A stretch of 24,952 nucleotides of DNA, taken from JBEIUL01 sp044356865. GTDB taxonomy: Bacteria; Planctomycetota; Phycisphaerae; Phycisphaerales; SM1A02. The stretch is taken from NCBI GenBank assembly GCA_044356865.1, contig JBIKVN010000015.1, positions 1-24,952 of the forward strand, given 5' to 3'. A program made the translations under genes and the position numbers. Of this stretch, positions 1 through 7,699 are shown in pieces. The first letter of the stretch is position 1; every line of letters begins with the position of its first letter. The notes below the pieces were generated by a model that worked only from the letters and a program-made list of their open reading frames with translations, made no database searches and was not told the DNA's origin.

Positions 1-348
1 GGCCGCGACTCGGTGCGCGACGACGGTTCGCTCGACCTGCCGCCGGGCCTTCGTGCCGTGGACGGCGCGTGGATCGAGATCGACGGCTACTTCGCCGCGC
101 CGCTTGCCGTCGAGACCACCCGCGAGCTGCTGGTCATGCTGAACCGCTGGGACGGCTGCTGCATCGGCGTTCCGCCCACCGCCTTCGACTGCATCGAGAC
201 CGCGCTGGCCGAGCCCCTGGAACTGCGGGGCCGGCACCAGATCCGCTTCGGGCCGGTGCGCGGCATCCTCCGCATCGAGCCGTTCCGGATCGGCGACCTG
301 GTGCTCGGTTTCTACCGGCTCGAGGGCGCGTCGCTGCGCAACGGTTGA
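1..348 (+). CDS. DUF3299-like protein, C-terminal part (5' truncated by window)
   Basis: The frame is open from the first base and stops at 346-348, so only the last 115 residues are present. The visible part resembles the DUF3299 family. An ISGY-like segment (IEIDGYFAAPL) leads to a hydrophobic strand, then a GCCIGVPP motif comparable with the family's GACIHVPPPP, then a strand carrying GILRIE and a final GFYRLEGASL. DUF3299 proteins are small exported or lipoprotein-type proteins of unknown biochemical role, often near membrane or transport genes. No signal peptide can be judged because the N-terminus is missing. The next gene starts 35 bp downstream. The family assignment rests on motif memory only and is moderate. 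Confidence 0.6.
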   Translation, partial: GRDSVRDDGSLDLPPGLRAVDGAWIEIDGYFAAPLAVETTRELLVMLNRWDGCCIGVPPTAFDCIETALAEPLELRGRHQIRFGPVRGILRIEPFRIGDLVLGFYRLEGASLRNG

Positions 349-371
349 GGCCGCGAATCCGGCCTGCCTGA

Positions 372-377
372 TAGGCT
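372..377 (+). promoter_or_regulatory. candidate -10 box (TAGGCT) of a leaderless start
   Basis: TAGGCT fits the TANNNT form of a GC-rich -10 box. Its last T lies 7 bp before the ATG at 384, and there is no Shine-Dalgarno sequence in between. That spacing is what a leaderless mRNA would show. No convincing -35 is visible, so this remains a weak call. Confidence 0.3.
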
Positions 378-383
378 TCCGCG

Positions 384-2915
384 ATGCTCGTGACCTCGCT
401 GATCGGACTGTCCGCGGTGCTGGCGATCGCCCCGCAAGTCGCAAGTGACGAGACTCCCGCCGGAGCCGCCGCCGCCCTCGCGCCCGCGGCGGACGCCGTT
501 CCCTTCACCTTCCGCGAGGCCCTCGTGATCGGCCGCGTCGGGCGCGGCGGCCGCAGCCCGATCCGTTTCGACGCCGTCGAGGCGCGGCTGGTTCGCGGCG
601 AGCCGATCTCGCCCAAGGCCGGCGACACCATCGTCGCCCCCGACGGCGAGGAGCGGGCGTGGACGCCGATCGGCGCCGAGGACGGCGCGTTCCGTTCCGA
701 AAGCCTCGGCGGTGGCTACGCCTTCACGACGTTCGAGGCGGCGGAAGCAAGCACGCTGGTGCTGGAGGCCAGCGGCCATTCGATGGTCTACGTGAACGGC
801 GTGCCCCGCACCGGCGACCCGTACGGCTACGGGTTCGTCCGCCTGCCGGTGCCGATCCGTGCCGGCCGCAACGAGTTCCTCTTCGCGGTCGGGCGCGGCG
901 GCTTCTCGGCCCGGCTCGTGCCGCCGCCGTCGGTCGGCCCGTACTTCCTCGGCGCCGACGAGACGCTGCCCGACCTGGTCGTCGGCGTGAGCGAGCGGGT
1001 GGTGCTGGGCATTCCCGTGGTCAACCCGACCGGCGAGTGGCTGGAAGGAGTCGTCGCCGTCGCGTCGACCGCGGCGGGCGCCAGCGTCACCACCGCGGTG
1101 CCCGCGATCCCGCCGCACTCGGTGCACAAGACCCGGATCGAGTGGGACACGCCGGCGTCGGCCGAGGCGGGCCCGCTGCCGCTCGAGATCCGACTCGAGC
1201 GCCGTCCGGCCGAGGGCACGGCGAAGTCGCTGGCGACGCGAACCGTCGAGCTCAAGACCGTGGTCGCCGACAGCCGCCGCAACGAGACCTTCACCAGCCG
1301 CATCGACGGCAGCGCCCAGTACTACGCGGTCGTGCCGGCCCTGCCCCGCACCTCGGGCGAGCGGCCCGGACTGCTTCTTTCGCTGCACGGCGCCAGCGTC
1401 GAGGCCAGCAGCCAGGCCGCCGCCTACACCGCCAAGGACTGGGCGACGATCGTCTGCCCGACGAACCGCCGCGCCTACGGCTTCGACTGGGAAGACTGGG
1501 GCCGCCTCGACGCCCTCGAGGTGCTGGCCCACGCCCAGCGCCGCTTCCGCACCGATCCGCGCCGGCAGTGGCTCACCGGCCATTCGATGGGCGGCCACGG
1601 GACCTGGCAGATCGGCGTGCACTATCCCGACCGCTTCGCGGCGATCGCCCCGAGCGCCGGCTGGATCTCGTTCCGCTCGTACACCGGCGGCGCCGACTTC
1701 CCGGCCGGTGGCGTCGGCGGCCTGCTCATGCGGGCGGCCAGCCCGAGCGACACGCTCGCCCTCAAGGACAACTACGCGCGGCTGGGCGTCTACATCCTGC
1801 ACGGCGATGCCGACGACAACGTGCCGGTCGCACAGGCCCGCACCATGCGCGGCGTGCTCGGCGGCGGCAGCGGGGCGTTCCATTCCGACTTCGCCTACTA
1901 CGAACGACCCGGAGCCGGCCACTGGTGGGGGAACGAGTGCGTCGACTGGCCGCCGCTCATGCAGTTCCTCGAGCGGCGAACGCTTCCCGAGCCCGGCTCG
2001 ATCGACCGCGTGTCTTTCGTGACGAGTACCCCGTCGGTGTCCGCCGAAAGCGGCTGGGTCAATGTCGCGCAGCAAGTCGAGTTCCTCAAGCCGAGCCGCG
2101 TCGAGCTTGCCCTCGACCGCGGCGCCCGCACCATCACCGGTACCACGGTGAACGTCGCCCGGCTCGGGCTGGCGGTCGATCTCGACGGCGACGCGGCCGA
2201 GATCACCATCACCCTCGACGGCACGACGCTGGCCGCCCCCGAGCCGGAGGGCGGGGCGCGGCTCTGGCTCGCCCGCGACGGCGAGACCTGGACGCTCGCG
2301 GGCCCGCCGTCCGCCGCCGAGAAGTCGCCCGAGCGCGGCGGCCCGTTCAAGGACGCCTTCCGCAACCGGATGATCCTGGTCGCAGGCACCGCCGGCGACG
2401 ACGCGACCGACTCCCTGCTGCTTGCCAAGGCCCGCTTCGACGCCCTGACCTTCTGGTACCGCGGCAACGGGGCGATCGAGGTCACGACCGACGCCGCCTT
2501 CGACGCGAAGGCCGATCCCGACCAGAACGTGATCCTCTACGGCAACGCCGACACGAACTCGGCGTGGTCGGCGCTGCTCGGGCCGTGTCCGGTGCTCGTG
2601 AAGCAGGGCTCGGTGAAGGTCGGTGACGAGGAGATCGCCGGCGACGATCTTGCGGTGCTCTTCACCTACCCCCGCGCCGGTTCCGATCGCGCCGCCGTCG
2701 GCGTCGTCGCCGGCACCGGGTCCGCCGGCATCCGGCTGACGGAACGCCTGCCGTACTTCGTCTCGGGCGTCGCGTACCCCGACCTCACGGTGCTGGCCGC
2801 GAGCACGCTGGTCGAAGGTCTCGCCGGCGTGCGGCTCGCCGGGTTCTTCGGCAACGACTGGAGCGTCGAGCGCGGCGTCTGGGCCAAGGCCGAGTCGTCG
2901 GTGCCGGGGCCGTGA
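384..2915 (+). CDS. secreted alpha/beta hydrolase, prolyl-oligopeptidase/esterase type
   Basis: This 843-residue protein begins with a hydrophobic export-type segment (about residues 1-21). Residues about 130-190 carry a jelly-roll-like stretch (YVNGVPRTGDPYGYG, then AGRNEFLFAVGRG), as in carbohydrate-binding or sandwich domains. The alpha/beta hydrolase core spans about 320-530. GHSMGGHGTW supplies the nucleophile Ser401, HGDADDNVP gives Asp477, and GAGHWWGN gives His513, so a complete Ser/Asp/His triad can be proposed. About 310 residues of beta-rich C-terminal region follow. The substrate (peptide or ester, possibly a sugar ester) cannot be decided. The protein probably acts outside the cytoplasm. 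Its stop overlaps the next gene's start as GTGA. There is no Shine-Dalgarno sequence, but a TANNNT box sits at leaderless spacing. Confidence 0.85.
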   Translation: MLVTSLIGLSAVLAIAPQVASDETPAGAAAALAPAADAVPFTFREALVIGRVGRGGRSPIRFDAVEARLVRGEPISPKAGDTIVAPDGEERAWTPIGAEDGAFRSESLGGGYAFTTFEAAEASTLVLEASGHSMVYVNGVPRTGDPYGYGFVRLPVPIRAGRNEFLFAVGRGGFSARLVPPPSVGPYFLGADETLPDLVVGVSERVVLGIPVVNPTGEWLEGVVAVASTAAGASVTTAVPAIPPHSVHKTRIEWDTPASAEAGPLPLEIRLERRPAEGTAKSLATRTVELKTVVADSRRNETFTSRIDGSAQYYAVVPALPRTSGERPGLLLSLHGASVEASSQAAAYTAKDWATIVCPTNRRAYGFDWEDWGRLDALEVLAHAQRRFRTDPRRQWLTGHSMGGHGTWQIGVHYPDRFAAIAPSAGWISFRSYTGGADFPAGGVGGLLMRAASPSDTLALKDNYARLGVYILHGDADDNVPVAQARTMRGVLGGGSGAFHSDFAYYERPGAGHWWGNECVDWPPLMQFLERRTLPEPGSIDRVSFVTSTPSVSAESGWVNVAQQVEFLKPSRVELALDRGARTITGTTVNVARLGLAVDLDGDAAEITITLDGTTLAAPEPEGGARLWLARDGETWTLAGPPSAAEKSPERGGPFKDAFRNRMILVAGTAGDDATDSLLLAKARFDALTFWYRGNGAIEVTTDAAFDAKADPDQNVILYGNADTNSAWSALLGPCPVLVKQGSVKVGDEEIAGDDLAVLFTYPRAGSDRAAVGVVAGTGSAGIRLTERLPYFVSGVAYPDLTVLAASTLVEGLAGVRLAGFFGNDWSVERGVWAKAESSVPGP

Positions 2916-4033
2916 ACCCGTCCCCGCCACCGCTCGCGCCGCTGACGATCGGCCCGCTGCGGCTGGCCTCGCCGCTGTTGCTGGCCCCGATCGCCGGCCA
3001 CTGCGACCTGCCCTTCCGCATCCTCTGCCGCGAGCAGGGTGGCGTCGGCCTCGCCAGCACCGACCTGCTGAACTGCCGGGCGATCCTGAAGGAGACGCCG
3101 CGGACCCGGGAACTCGCCGCCACGAACGGTCTCGACCAGCCGTGCGGGATGCAGCTCTACGGCAACTCCGACGATCCGCTGCCCGAGGCCGCGGTCTGGG
3201 CGATCGACCACGGCGCGGCCCTCATCGACATCAACATGGGCTGCCCGGTCGACAAGGTCGCCAAGCGGAACGGCGGATCGCTCTTGCTCTGCGACGTCGG
3301 CTCGACGGTGCGACTTGCCGAGCGAATCGTCGAGGCGGTGCGGAAGCACTCGAACGGCCGCGTTCCGGTCACCGCGAAGATGCGGCTCGGCTGGGATCCC
3401 GAGCGGAAGGTCGCCCCGCGGCTGGCCCGCGACCTCGAGTCGGCGGGCATCGCGGCGGTGACCGTCCACGGCCGCTACACCGTGCAGTTCTTCTCGGGCA
3501 CCGCCGACTGGGACGCGATCGGCGAGGTCGTCGCGGCGGTGCGTTCGATCCCGGTCATCGGCAACGGCGATGTCGCGACGCCGCACGATGCGGCGGAACT
3601 CGTCCGGCGTTCGGGTTGCCGTGGCGTCATGATCGGTCGGGCCGCCCTGCGTACGCCGTGGCTCTTTCGCCAAACCCACGCCCGACTGGTCGAAGGACGC
3701 CCCGAGTCCGCACCGGATCCCGGCCTGCTCGAGAAGCTCGCGGTCATCGGCCGCCACCTCGAGCTGCTGATCCGCTATCGCGGCGAGACCGAGGCGGTCC
3801 GCTGCATGCAGTCGCGGATCAGCTGGTACGGCAAGACGATGGGTCACGTGAAGCCGCTGAAGGAAGCATGCCGCCTCGCGAGGTCGACCGGCGACATCCG
3901 GTCGGCTCTCGAGGCCTGGGTGGAACTCGTCGCCCGGCTCGACCTTGCGAACGAGCCCGCGATGCCGCTCTCGGCGGGCCCGCCGGGGGTCCGGCCGGCG
4001 ACGGTCCTCGGGTCCGATAGCGATCCGGTGTGA
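2912..4033 (+). CDS. dusB: tRNA-dihydrouridine synthase, DusB-like
   Basis: A 373-residue FMN enzyme of the Dus family, which reduces specific uridines in the D-loop of tRNA using NADPH. The motifs appear in order: APIAGHCDLPFR (flavin-binding N-terminus), MQLYGNSDDP, INMGCPVDKVAKRNGG with the catalytic Cys111, VTAKMRLGWD, VTVHGRYTVQFFSG, VIGNGDV and GVMIGRAALRTPWLF. The helical C-terminal RNA-binding part (SRISWYGKTMGHVKPLK) resembles DusB more than DusA or DusC. The subgroup call is less certain than the family. The GTG start overlaps the TGA of the hydrolase gene (GTGA), which suggests translational coupling between functionally unrelated genes. The last 25 residues are low in recognisable structure. 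Confidence 0.92.
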   Translation: MNPSPPPLAPLTIGPLRLASPLLLAPIAGHCDLPFRILCREQGGVGLASTDLLNCRAILKETPRTRELAATNGLDQPCGMQLYGNSDDPLPEAAVWAIDHGAALIDINMGCPVDKVAKRNGGSLLLCDVGSTVRLAERIVEAVRKHSNGRVPVTAKMRLGWDPERKVAPRLARDLESAGIAAVTVHGRYTVQFFSGTADWDAIGEVVAAVRSIPVIGNGDVATPHDAAELVRRSGCRGVMIGRAALRTPWLFRQTHARLVEGRPESAPDPGLLEKLAVIGRHLELLIRYRGETEAVRCMQSRISWYGKTMGHVKPLKEACRLARSTGDIRSALEAWVELVARLDLANEPAMPLSAGPPGVRPATVLGSDSDPV

Positions 4034-4089
4034 CGAGAACCTAGGTCGGCGACACCGGTCGGGCGGTTCCGTCGGTGCCCGTAACACTA

Positions 4090-4100
4090 TGTATTGCAGG
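4090..4100 (+). promoter_or_regulatory. upstream element TGTATTGCAGG, copy 1
   Basis: An AT-rich island in otherwise GC-rich DNA, 119 bp upstream of the first PEP-CTERM gene. A near-identical string (TGTATTTGCTGG) lies 114 bp upstream of the second paralogous gene. The equal distance and sequence suggest a shared control site or a duplicated promoter region. Its function is unknown. Confidence 0.3.
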
Positions 4101-4117
4101 GATATAGGCGTGTTCTT

Positions 4118-4146
4118 TTGGACCGCGCCCAATCTCGTGCTACGGT
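4118..4146 (+). promoter_or_regulatory. candidate promoter of the first PEP-CTERM gene
   Basis: TTGGAC (4118-4123) is separated by 17 bp from TACGGT (4141-4146), a TANNNT-type -10. Transcription would begin near 4153, leaving a leader of about 67 nt that contains the ribosome binding site GGGAGGGAAGG. The -35 match is partial. Confidence 0.35.
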
Positions 4147-4219
4147 CGCGTCGGGAACAGGGAGCGGCGGATTGGCTCCGCCGGACACCATCGTTGCCCG
4201 CATCGGGAGGGAAGGATCG

Positions 4220-4981
4220 ATGGTCATCACCACCGTTCGGAATCGGACCGCCGCCCTCGTGGCGGCAGGGCTTGTCGTAACCGTGGCCTCCGCCGACTCG
4301 GCGTCGATCCCGCATCTGACCTTCAGCGTCGGATCGGGAGGAAACTCCGTCAGCTTCGCCGCCGCCGAGATCGGCGGCTCCTGGTCGAACGGCAACGGCA
4401 CCTTCGGCTTCGCCGGCAACACAGGGTCGCTCATGAACGGCCCGTCGGCCTTCACCCTCGCGTGGAACGTGCTGGCGGGTGCGGATCCGTTCCTCGTCGG
4501 GAACATCGTCCTCACCAACACCAGCGCGGTGACCCAGGATCTGCTGATCGAGATCGTGCTGCCGACCGCTCTTGACCTGCCGTTCACGCTGGTCGGAGGA
4601 TCGGTCGCCGGAGCGGTCACCGACCTGAATGGCGATGGCGCGACCATCGGGTCGATCGGTACCGGCGGGATCTACACCGCGATCACCGACCTCGGATTCG
4701 GCTCGCAAGCGACCGCGGGCAGCCTGCTCACCTCGACTTCGGTCTCGGCCGGGTCGTTCCTCAGCGCAAGCCTCGGTCCCGTGAGCTTCGGCGAGTCGAT
4801 TCCCGCCCAGATGCACGGCGCGGTGCACGAAAGCATCGGCGTGCGGTTCCGCTTCACGCTGTCGGCGGGCGACGCGGCGTCGTTCACGAGCATCTTCATG
4901 GTCGAACCGGTGCCCGCGCCGAGCGCGGTGGCGCTGCTCGGCCTTTCGTGGCTCTCGGGCGGAGGTCGGCGGCGCCGCTGA
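4220..4981 (+). CDS. exported protein with PEP-CTERM-like sorting tail (paralogue 1)
   Basis: A 253-residue exported protein. The ATG at 4220 is chosen because a strong purine-rich ribosome binding site (4205-4215) precedes it and a signal peptide follows at once (about residues 1-27: basic start, then LVAAGLVVTVASA). An upstream in-frame TTG at 4094 has neither. The mature part is rich in Gly, Ser and Thr and predicted beta. The C-terminus reads VPAPSAVALLGLSWLSGGG followed by four Arg, a PEP-CTERM-type signal (hydrophobic segment plus Arg cluster) with PAP in place of PEP. Such tails are recognised by exosortase and target proteins to the envelope or matrix. The last 65 residues align with those of the next gene (SFGESIP versus SFGEPIP, ASFTSIFM versus ASFTSVLV), so the two are paralogues. 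The specific function is unknown. Confidence 0.8.
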   Translation: MVITTVRNRTAALVAAGLVVTVASADSASIPHLTFSVGSGGNSVSFAAAEIGGSWSNGNGTFGFAGNTGSLMNGPSAFTLAWNVLAGADPFLVGNIVLTNTSAVTQDLLIEIVLPTALDLPFTLVGGSVAGAVTDLNGDGATIGSIGTGGIYTAITDLGFGSQATAGSLLTSTSVSAGSFLSASLGPVSFGESIPAQMHGAVHESIGVRFRFTLSAGDAASFTSIFMVEPVPAPSAVALLGLSWLSGGGRRRR

Positions 4982-5007
4982 AGGCCGTGCGCCTGGCCCG
5001 TCGGAAC

Positions 5008-5030
5008 GCTCGGCGTGTCGAACGTCGAGC
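5008..5030 (+). terminator. weak hairpin after the first PEP-CTERM gene
   Basis: GCTCGGCG (5008-5015) pairs with CGTCGAGC (5023-5030) with one mismatch and a 7-nt loop, followed by GGTTTCGC. There is no real T tract, so termination is doubtful. Confidence 0.25.
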
Positions 5031-5098
5031 GGTTTCGCGCGCTCGCCGCACCTGAGCGAACGGCCAAGTCCGAGTCGGCAAGCTCTGTTGGAAATGCC

Positions 5099-5135
5099 TG
5101 TATTTGCTGGACTTGTAGCAATTGAGAGGTATCGT
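5099..5135 (+). promoter_or_regulatory. upstream element, copy 2, and candidate promoter
   Basis: TGTATTTGCTGG (5099-5110) matches the element at 4090-4100. It contains one arm of a TTGCT-N8-AGCAA inverted repeat (5104-5108 and 5117-5121). A TANNNT box, TATCGT, follows at 5130-5135, about 90 bp before the ATG at 5225. This is the most AT-rich patch of the 243-bp gap between the two PEP-CTERM genes. Confidence 0.3.
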
Positions 5136-5224
5136 CTCGGCGGATCCGGCGATCGTGCGAATCGCGCCCGACGACGGATCCGGCCGAAGCCGACGCTTCG
5201 GATTCGAGGGAAGGAAGGGAAACC

Positions 5225-5956
5225 ATGAACAGCCTCCGAAGCCTGGCCGCGGCCTGCGCGGCGATCGGTGCGACCGCCTCGACCGCCCTCGCTGGCGGAC
5301 CGGCCATCTCGCTGCTGATGTCGGCCAACGGACAGTCGGCCGCACTGTCGCTCACCGGGAACCCGACGAGCACGCCGGATGTCTTCAACTACGCCGGCAG
5401 CGCCGCGGCCGAGTCGGGCGGCTGGATCGCCGCGTGGAACTTCAACGCCGCCAACGCCGGCACCGACGAAGGTCTCGATCACGCGTTCACGGCCGGCAAC
5501 TTCGTGGTCGTGAACACCTCGAACTCGACCGTCGCCTTCGACTTCGTGGTCTCGATGCCGATCGCCTTCACGGGTCCGGGCCTCTACGGCGGCTCGGTCA
5601 GCGCCAGCCTCACCACGCAAGGGGCGGGATCGTTCCTCGATGTCGGCGGCGCTCCGGTGTGGACCGCCACCACCGGTGGCCAGGCCATCGCGACGCTGCT
5701 GGGCGGCCCGGTAGCGGTCAGCCGCACGACGGCGGGCAGCTCGAGCGTCGGCTCGGACTCGTTCGGCGAGCCGATTCCCAGCATGCCCGGCCCGAACTTT
5801 GCGGGCGACCTCACGATCCGGCTGCAGTTCACGCTGACCGCCGGAGCCTCGGCCTCCTTCACGAGCGTCCTCGTCGGACAGGTCCCGGCGCCCGGCGCCG
5901 CGGTCCTTCTCGGACTCGCCGGACTGGCCGGCCCCGGTCGTCGCCGACGGCGTTGA
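5225..5956 (+). CDS. exported protein with PEP-CTERM-like sorting tail (paralogue 2)
   Basis: A 243-residue exported protein with a clear signal peptide (MNSLRSLAAACAAIGATAS, cleavage probably after TALA). The mature part is beta-rich and Gly/Ser/Thr-rich. The C-terminus is VPAPGAAVLLGLAGLAG followed by GP and six basic or Gly positions ending in Arg repeats, again a PAP variant of the PEP-CTERM signal. The start is fixed by GGGAAGGAAGGGAAACC directly before the ATG. It is related to the preceding gene over its C-terminal third and probably arose by tandem duplication, but it has diverged strongly in the N-terminal part. It has its own leader region, so it may be transcribed separately. No exosortase gene is visible in the window. 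The function is unknown. Confidence 0.8.
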   Translation: MNSLRSLAAACAAIGATASTALAGGPAISLLMSANGQSAALSLTGNPTSTPDVFNYAGSAAAESGGWIAAWNFNAANAGTDEGLDHAFTAGNFVVVNTSNSTVAFDFVVSMPIAFTGPGLYGGSVSASLTTQGAGSFLDVGGAPVWTATTGGQAIATLLGGPVAVSRTTAGSSSVGSDSFGEPIPSMPGPNFAGDLTIRLQFTLTAGASASFTSVLVGQVPAPGAAVLLGLAGLAGPGRRRRR

Positions 5957-6001
5957 CCGCCTTCTCGAGCCTTTTTCACCCGGTGTCTTCCGGACATGGG
6001 C

Positions 6002-6038
6002 GCCGCGACCGGTTCAGAGCCGGTCGCGGCCCGCTTTT
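6002..6038 (+). terminator. rho-independent terminator after the PEP-CTERM pair
   Basis: A perfect 11-bp stem, GCCGCGACCGG (6002-6012) with CCGGTCGCGGC (6020-6030), has a 7-nt loop and is followed by CCGC and TTTT (6035-6038). It separates the PEP-CTERM genes from atpC. Confidence 0.75.
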
Positions 6039-6125
6039 GCCGAGGCCGACCGCGGCTCCCGCTACCATCCGCAGCCCGCCGGCGACCGTCGCGGCGGACC
6101 GTTTCCCTCCCGCCGAGTCCTTCCC

Positions 6126-6533
6126 GTGGCCAACTCCTTCCGCTGCTCGATCGTGACCCCCGCCCAGTCGACGCTGTCCGTCGACGCCGAATACGTCAGC
6201 TTCGAGGCCTTCGACGGCCAGAAGGGCGTCATGGCCGGCGCCTCGCCGTTCGTGGTGGCGCTCGGGGCCGGGCCGGTGCGGGTCCAGGGCGGCGGAACGA
6301 CCCGCACCTTCGTCGTCGACGGCGGCTTCGCCCAGATGCAAGGCGACTCGCTGAAGATCCTCGCCGACACCGCGGTCGAGAGCATCGCGATCGACGCTTC
6401 CGCCGCGTCGGCCGAACTCGCCAAGGCGAACGCCAAGGCGACCGAGAGCGGCCACACCGCGGCTGCGGCACGGGACCGCATCGAACGCGACCAACGCCTC
6501 GCCGCCGCCAAGGTCGCGGTCACCCGCCGCTGA
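6126..6533 (+). CDS. atpC: F1Fo ATP synthase epsilon subunit
   Basis: A 135-residue protein of the usual length for the epsilon subunit, the small rotor-stalk protein that couples gamma-subunit rotation to the Fo ring and can inhibit ATP hydrolysis. Residues 1-85 form the beta-barrel domain: SIVTPAQSTLSVDAEYVSFEAFDGQKGVM is shortened here to the diagnostic pieces IVTPAQ and FDGQKGVMAGASP, then TFVVDGGFAQM. Residues about 86-135 are the Ala/Lys/Arg-rich helical hairpin. It starts with GTG (CCCGTGGCC), with no strong ribosome binding site. It stands alone: the upstream neighbour is an unrelated gene behind a terminator, and no other atp gene is in view. Its TGA overlaps the start of scpB (TGATG), so the two are probably cotranslated. 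Confidence 0.92.
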   Translation: MANSFRCSIVTPAQSTLSVDAEYVSFEAFDGQKGVMAGASPFVVALGAGPVRVQGGGTTRTFVVDGGFAQMQGDSLKILADTAVESIAIDASAASAELAKANAKATESGHTAAAARDRIERDQRLAAAKVAVTRR

Positions 6534-7183
6534 TGTCGAACGAAGCCGCCGTGACCGAGTCCGCCGAGAACGAGTCGAGCGTTTCCGCCGCGCCGCCGTG
6601 CGCCGACCTTCCGCTGACCGCGCGGATCGAGGCCCTGGTGCTGGCCTCCGACCGTCCGCTCGGCGAGGGGAAACTCATCGAGTTGCTCGCCTTGGTGCCC
6701 GAGAGCGGCCGGCGACGCGGCGAGGGCGGTGACGCCCCGTCGAAGCCCCGGCGCGAGGCGGGCAAGCAGGTGCGCGAGGCGATCGAGCAGTTGAACGCGG
6801 CCTATGCGGCCAGCGGCCGCTCGTTCCGCATCGAGGAGCTCGCCGCGGGCTGGCAGGTGCTCACGCTGCCGGCGTACGGTCCGCTCATCGCACGACTGCG
6901 GGGCGACCGGGCCCAGCAGAAGCTCAGCCAGGCGGCGCTCGAGACGCTCGCGATCGTCGCGTACCGCCAGCCGATCCTGCGGGCCGACCTCGAGTCGATC
7001 CGCGGCGTCGCGTGCGGCGAGATCCTGAAGACGCTGCTCGACCGGCGGCTGGTGAAGATCGTCGGCCGGGCCGAGGAGGTCGGCCGCCCGATGCTCTACG
7101 GCACGACGCAGGAGTTCCTGCGGGTGTTCGGTCTCGCGAGCCTCTCCGACCTTCCGCAGGCGAAGGAACTGCGCCCGGGCTGA
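6533..7183 (+). CDS. scpB: segregation and condensation protein B
   Basis: A 216-residue ScpB, the winged-helix dimer that binds ScpA in the SMC condensin complex for chromosome segregation. After an acidic, Ala/Ser-rich extension (about residues 1-25) come the two winged-helix domains. The second holds the family signature in pieces: ALETLAIVAYRQPI, IRGVACGEILKTLL, GRPMLYGTTQEFL and VFGLASLSDLP. A basic insertion (about residues 58-80, SGRRRGEGGDAPSKPRREAGK) loosens the first domain. The ATG is taken from the TGATG overlap with atpC. Usually scpB lies next to scpA; here no scpA is nearby. The next gene is convergent with a 3-bp gap, so no terminator fits between them. Confidence 0.93.
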   Translation: MSNEAAVTESAENESSVSAAPPCADLPLTARIEALVLASDRPLGEGKLIELLALVPESGRRRGEGGDAPSKPRREAGKQVREAIEQLNAAYAASGRSFRIEELAAGWQVLTLPAYGPLIARLRGDRAQQKLSQAALETLAIVAYRQPILRADLESIRGVACGEILKTLLDRRLVKIVGRAEEVGRPMLYGTTQEFLRVFGLASLSDLPQAKELRPG

Positions 7184-7186
7184 CGC

Positions 7187-7699
7187 TCAGCGCGGCTCCG
7201 GCACGCCGCGGGCGGCCAACGCGAAGTTGCGGTAGCGGGCATCCTCGGTGACCTCGCGTTCGACAAGCGTCGCGAGAAACGCCGGCATCGCCGCCTCGGC
7301 CGTCTCGTCGGGCAGTTCCACCTCGAGCATCACCAGCGGCAGGTCGAGGAACTCGTCGAGTTCCCAGGTGCGGCCCGCGTGCGGGAAGCGATGCCGGATC
7401 TTGCGGAGCCGGCGCCCCGAGGTCGCGGGCCACCACCGTGCGAACTCGGCATCGTCGATCTCGCGCTCGAGTTCCTGCCGCACCAGACCCGCCCCGCGCT
7501 TCACGGTGTGGAAGCGGCGGGTCGAGCCGTCCGCCAGCGTGACGCGGCGGAGCCGGCCTTCGGGAAAGTCGGGCGATTCCGGCGAGGCCACCGGCAGGTA
7601 GCCCTGCTCGATCGTCCAGCGTTCGGCCCCGGCCGGCACTTCCGGCATCGAGCGCAGCACCCAGACCCGCTCGATCTCGCGCGGCGCTCCGGCCATCAT
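7187..7699 (-). CDS. CYTH domain protein (triphosphate tunnel metalloenzyme family)
   Basis: A 170-residue protein of the CYTH superfamily, whose members hydrolyse inorganic triphosphate or other triphosphates inside an eight-stranded tunnel with a divalent metal. Recognisable parts are EIER at residues 8-11, IEQGYLP, the paired-Arg strand RLRRVTL, TVKRGAGLVRQELERE, then LRKIRHRF, WELDEFLD and LEVELPDE. The family signature is ExExK; here the fifth position is Val12 instead of Lys. It is the last gene of a three-gene minus-strand operon. Its ATG at 7699 overlaps the TGA of holB (ATGA), which decides between the two adjacent Met codons. The substrate is unknown. Confidence 0.82.
   Translation of the reverse strand: MMAGAPREIERVWVLRSMPEVPAGAERWTIEQGYLPVASPESPDFPEGRLRRVTLADGSTRRFHTVKRGAGLVRQELEREIDDAEFARWWPATSGRRLRKIRHRFPHAGRTWELDEFLDLPLVMLEVELPDETAEAAMPAFLATLVEREVTEDARYRNFALAARGVPEPR

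Noticed and set aside
312..2930. Very long open frame on the minus strand, opposite the secreted hydrolase
   Set aside because: It is rich in Arg, Gly, Ala and Asp with no domain, as expected for the antisense of GC-rich coding DNA. The plus-strand gene has a full catalytic triad.
4094..4219. Upstream TTG start for the first PEP-CTERM gene
   Set aside because: It would put 42 residues before the signal peptide; the ATG at 4220 has a strong ribosome binding site.
5088..5110. Sigma-54 promoter (GG-N10-GC) before the second PEP-CTERM gene
   Set aside because: GG and GC are present, but the spacing is 14 rather than 10.
2666..5620. Long minus-strand frame spanning dusB and the PEP-CTERM genes
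   Set aside because: It crosses several well-supported plus-strand genes and has antisense-type composition.
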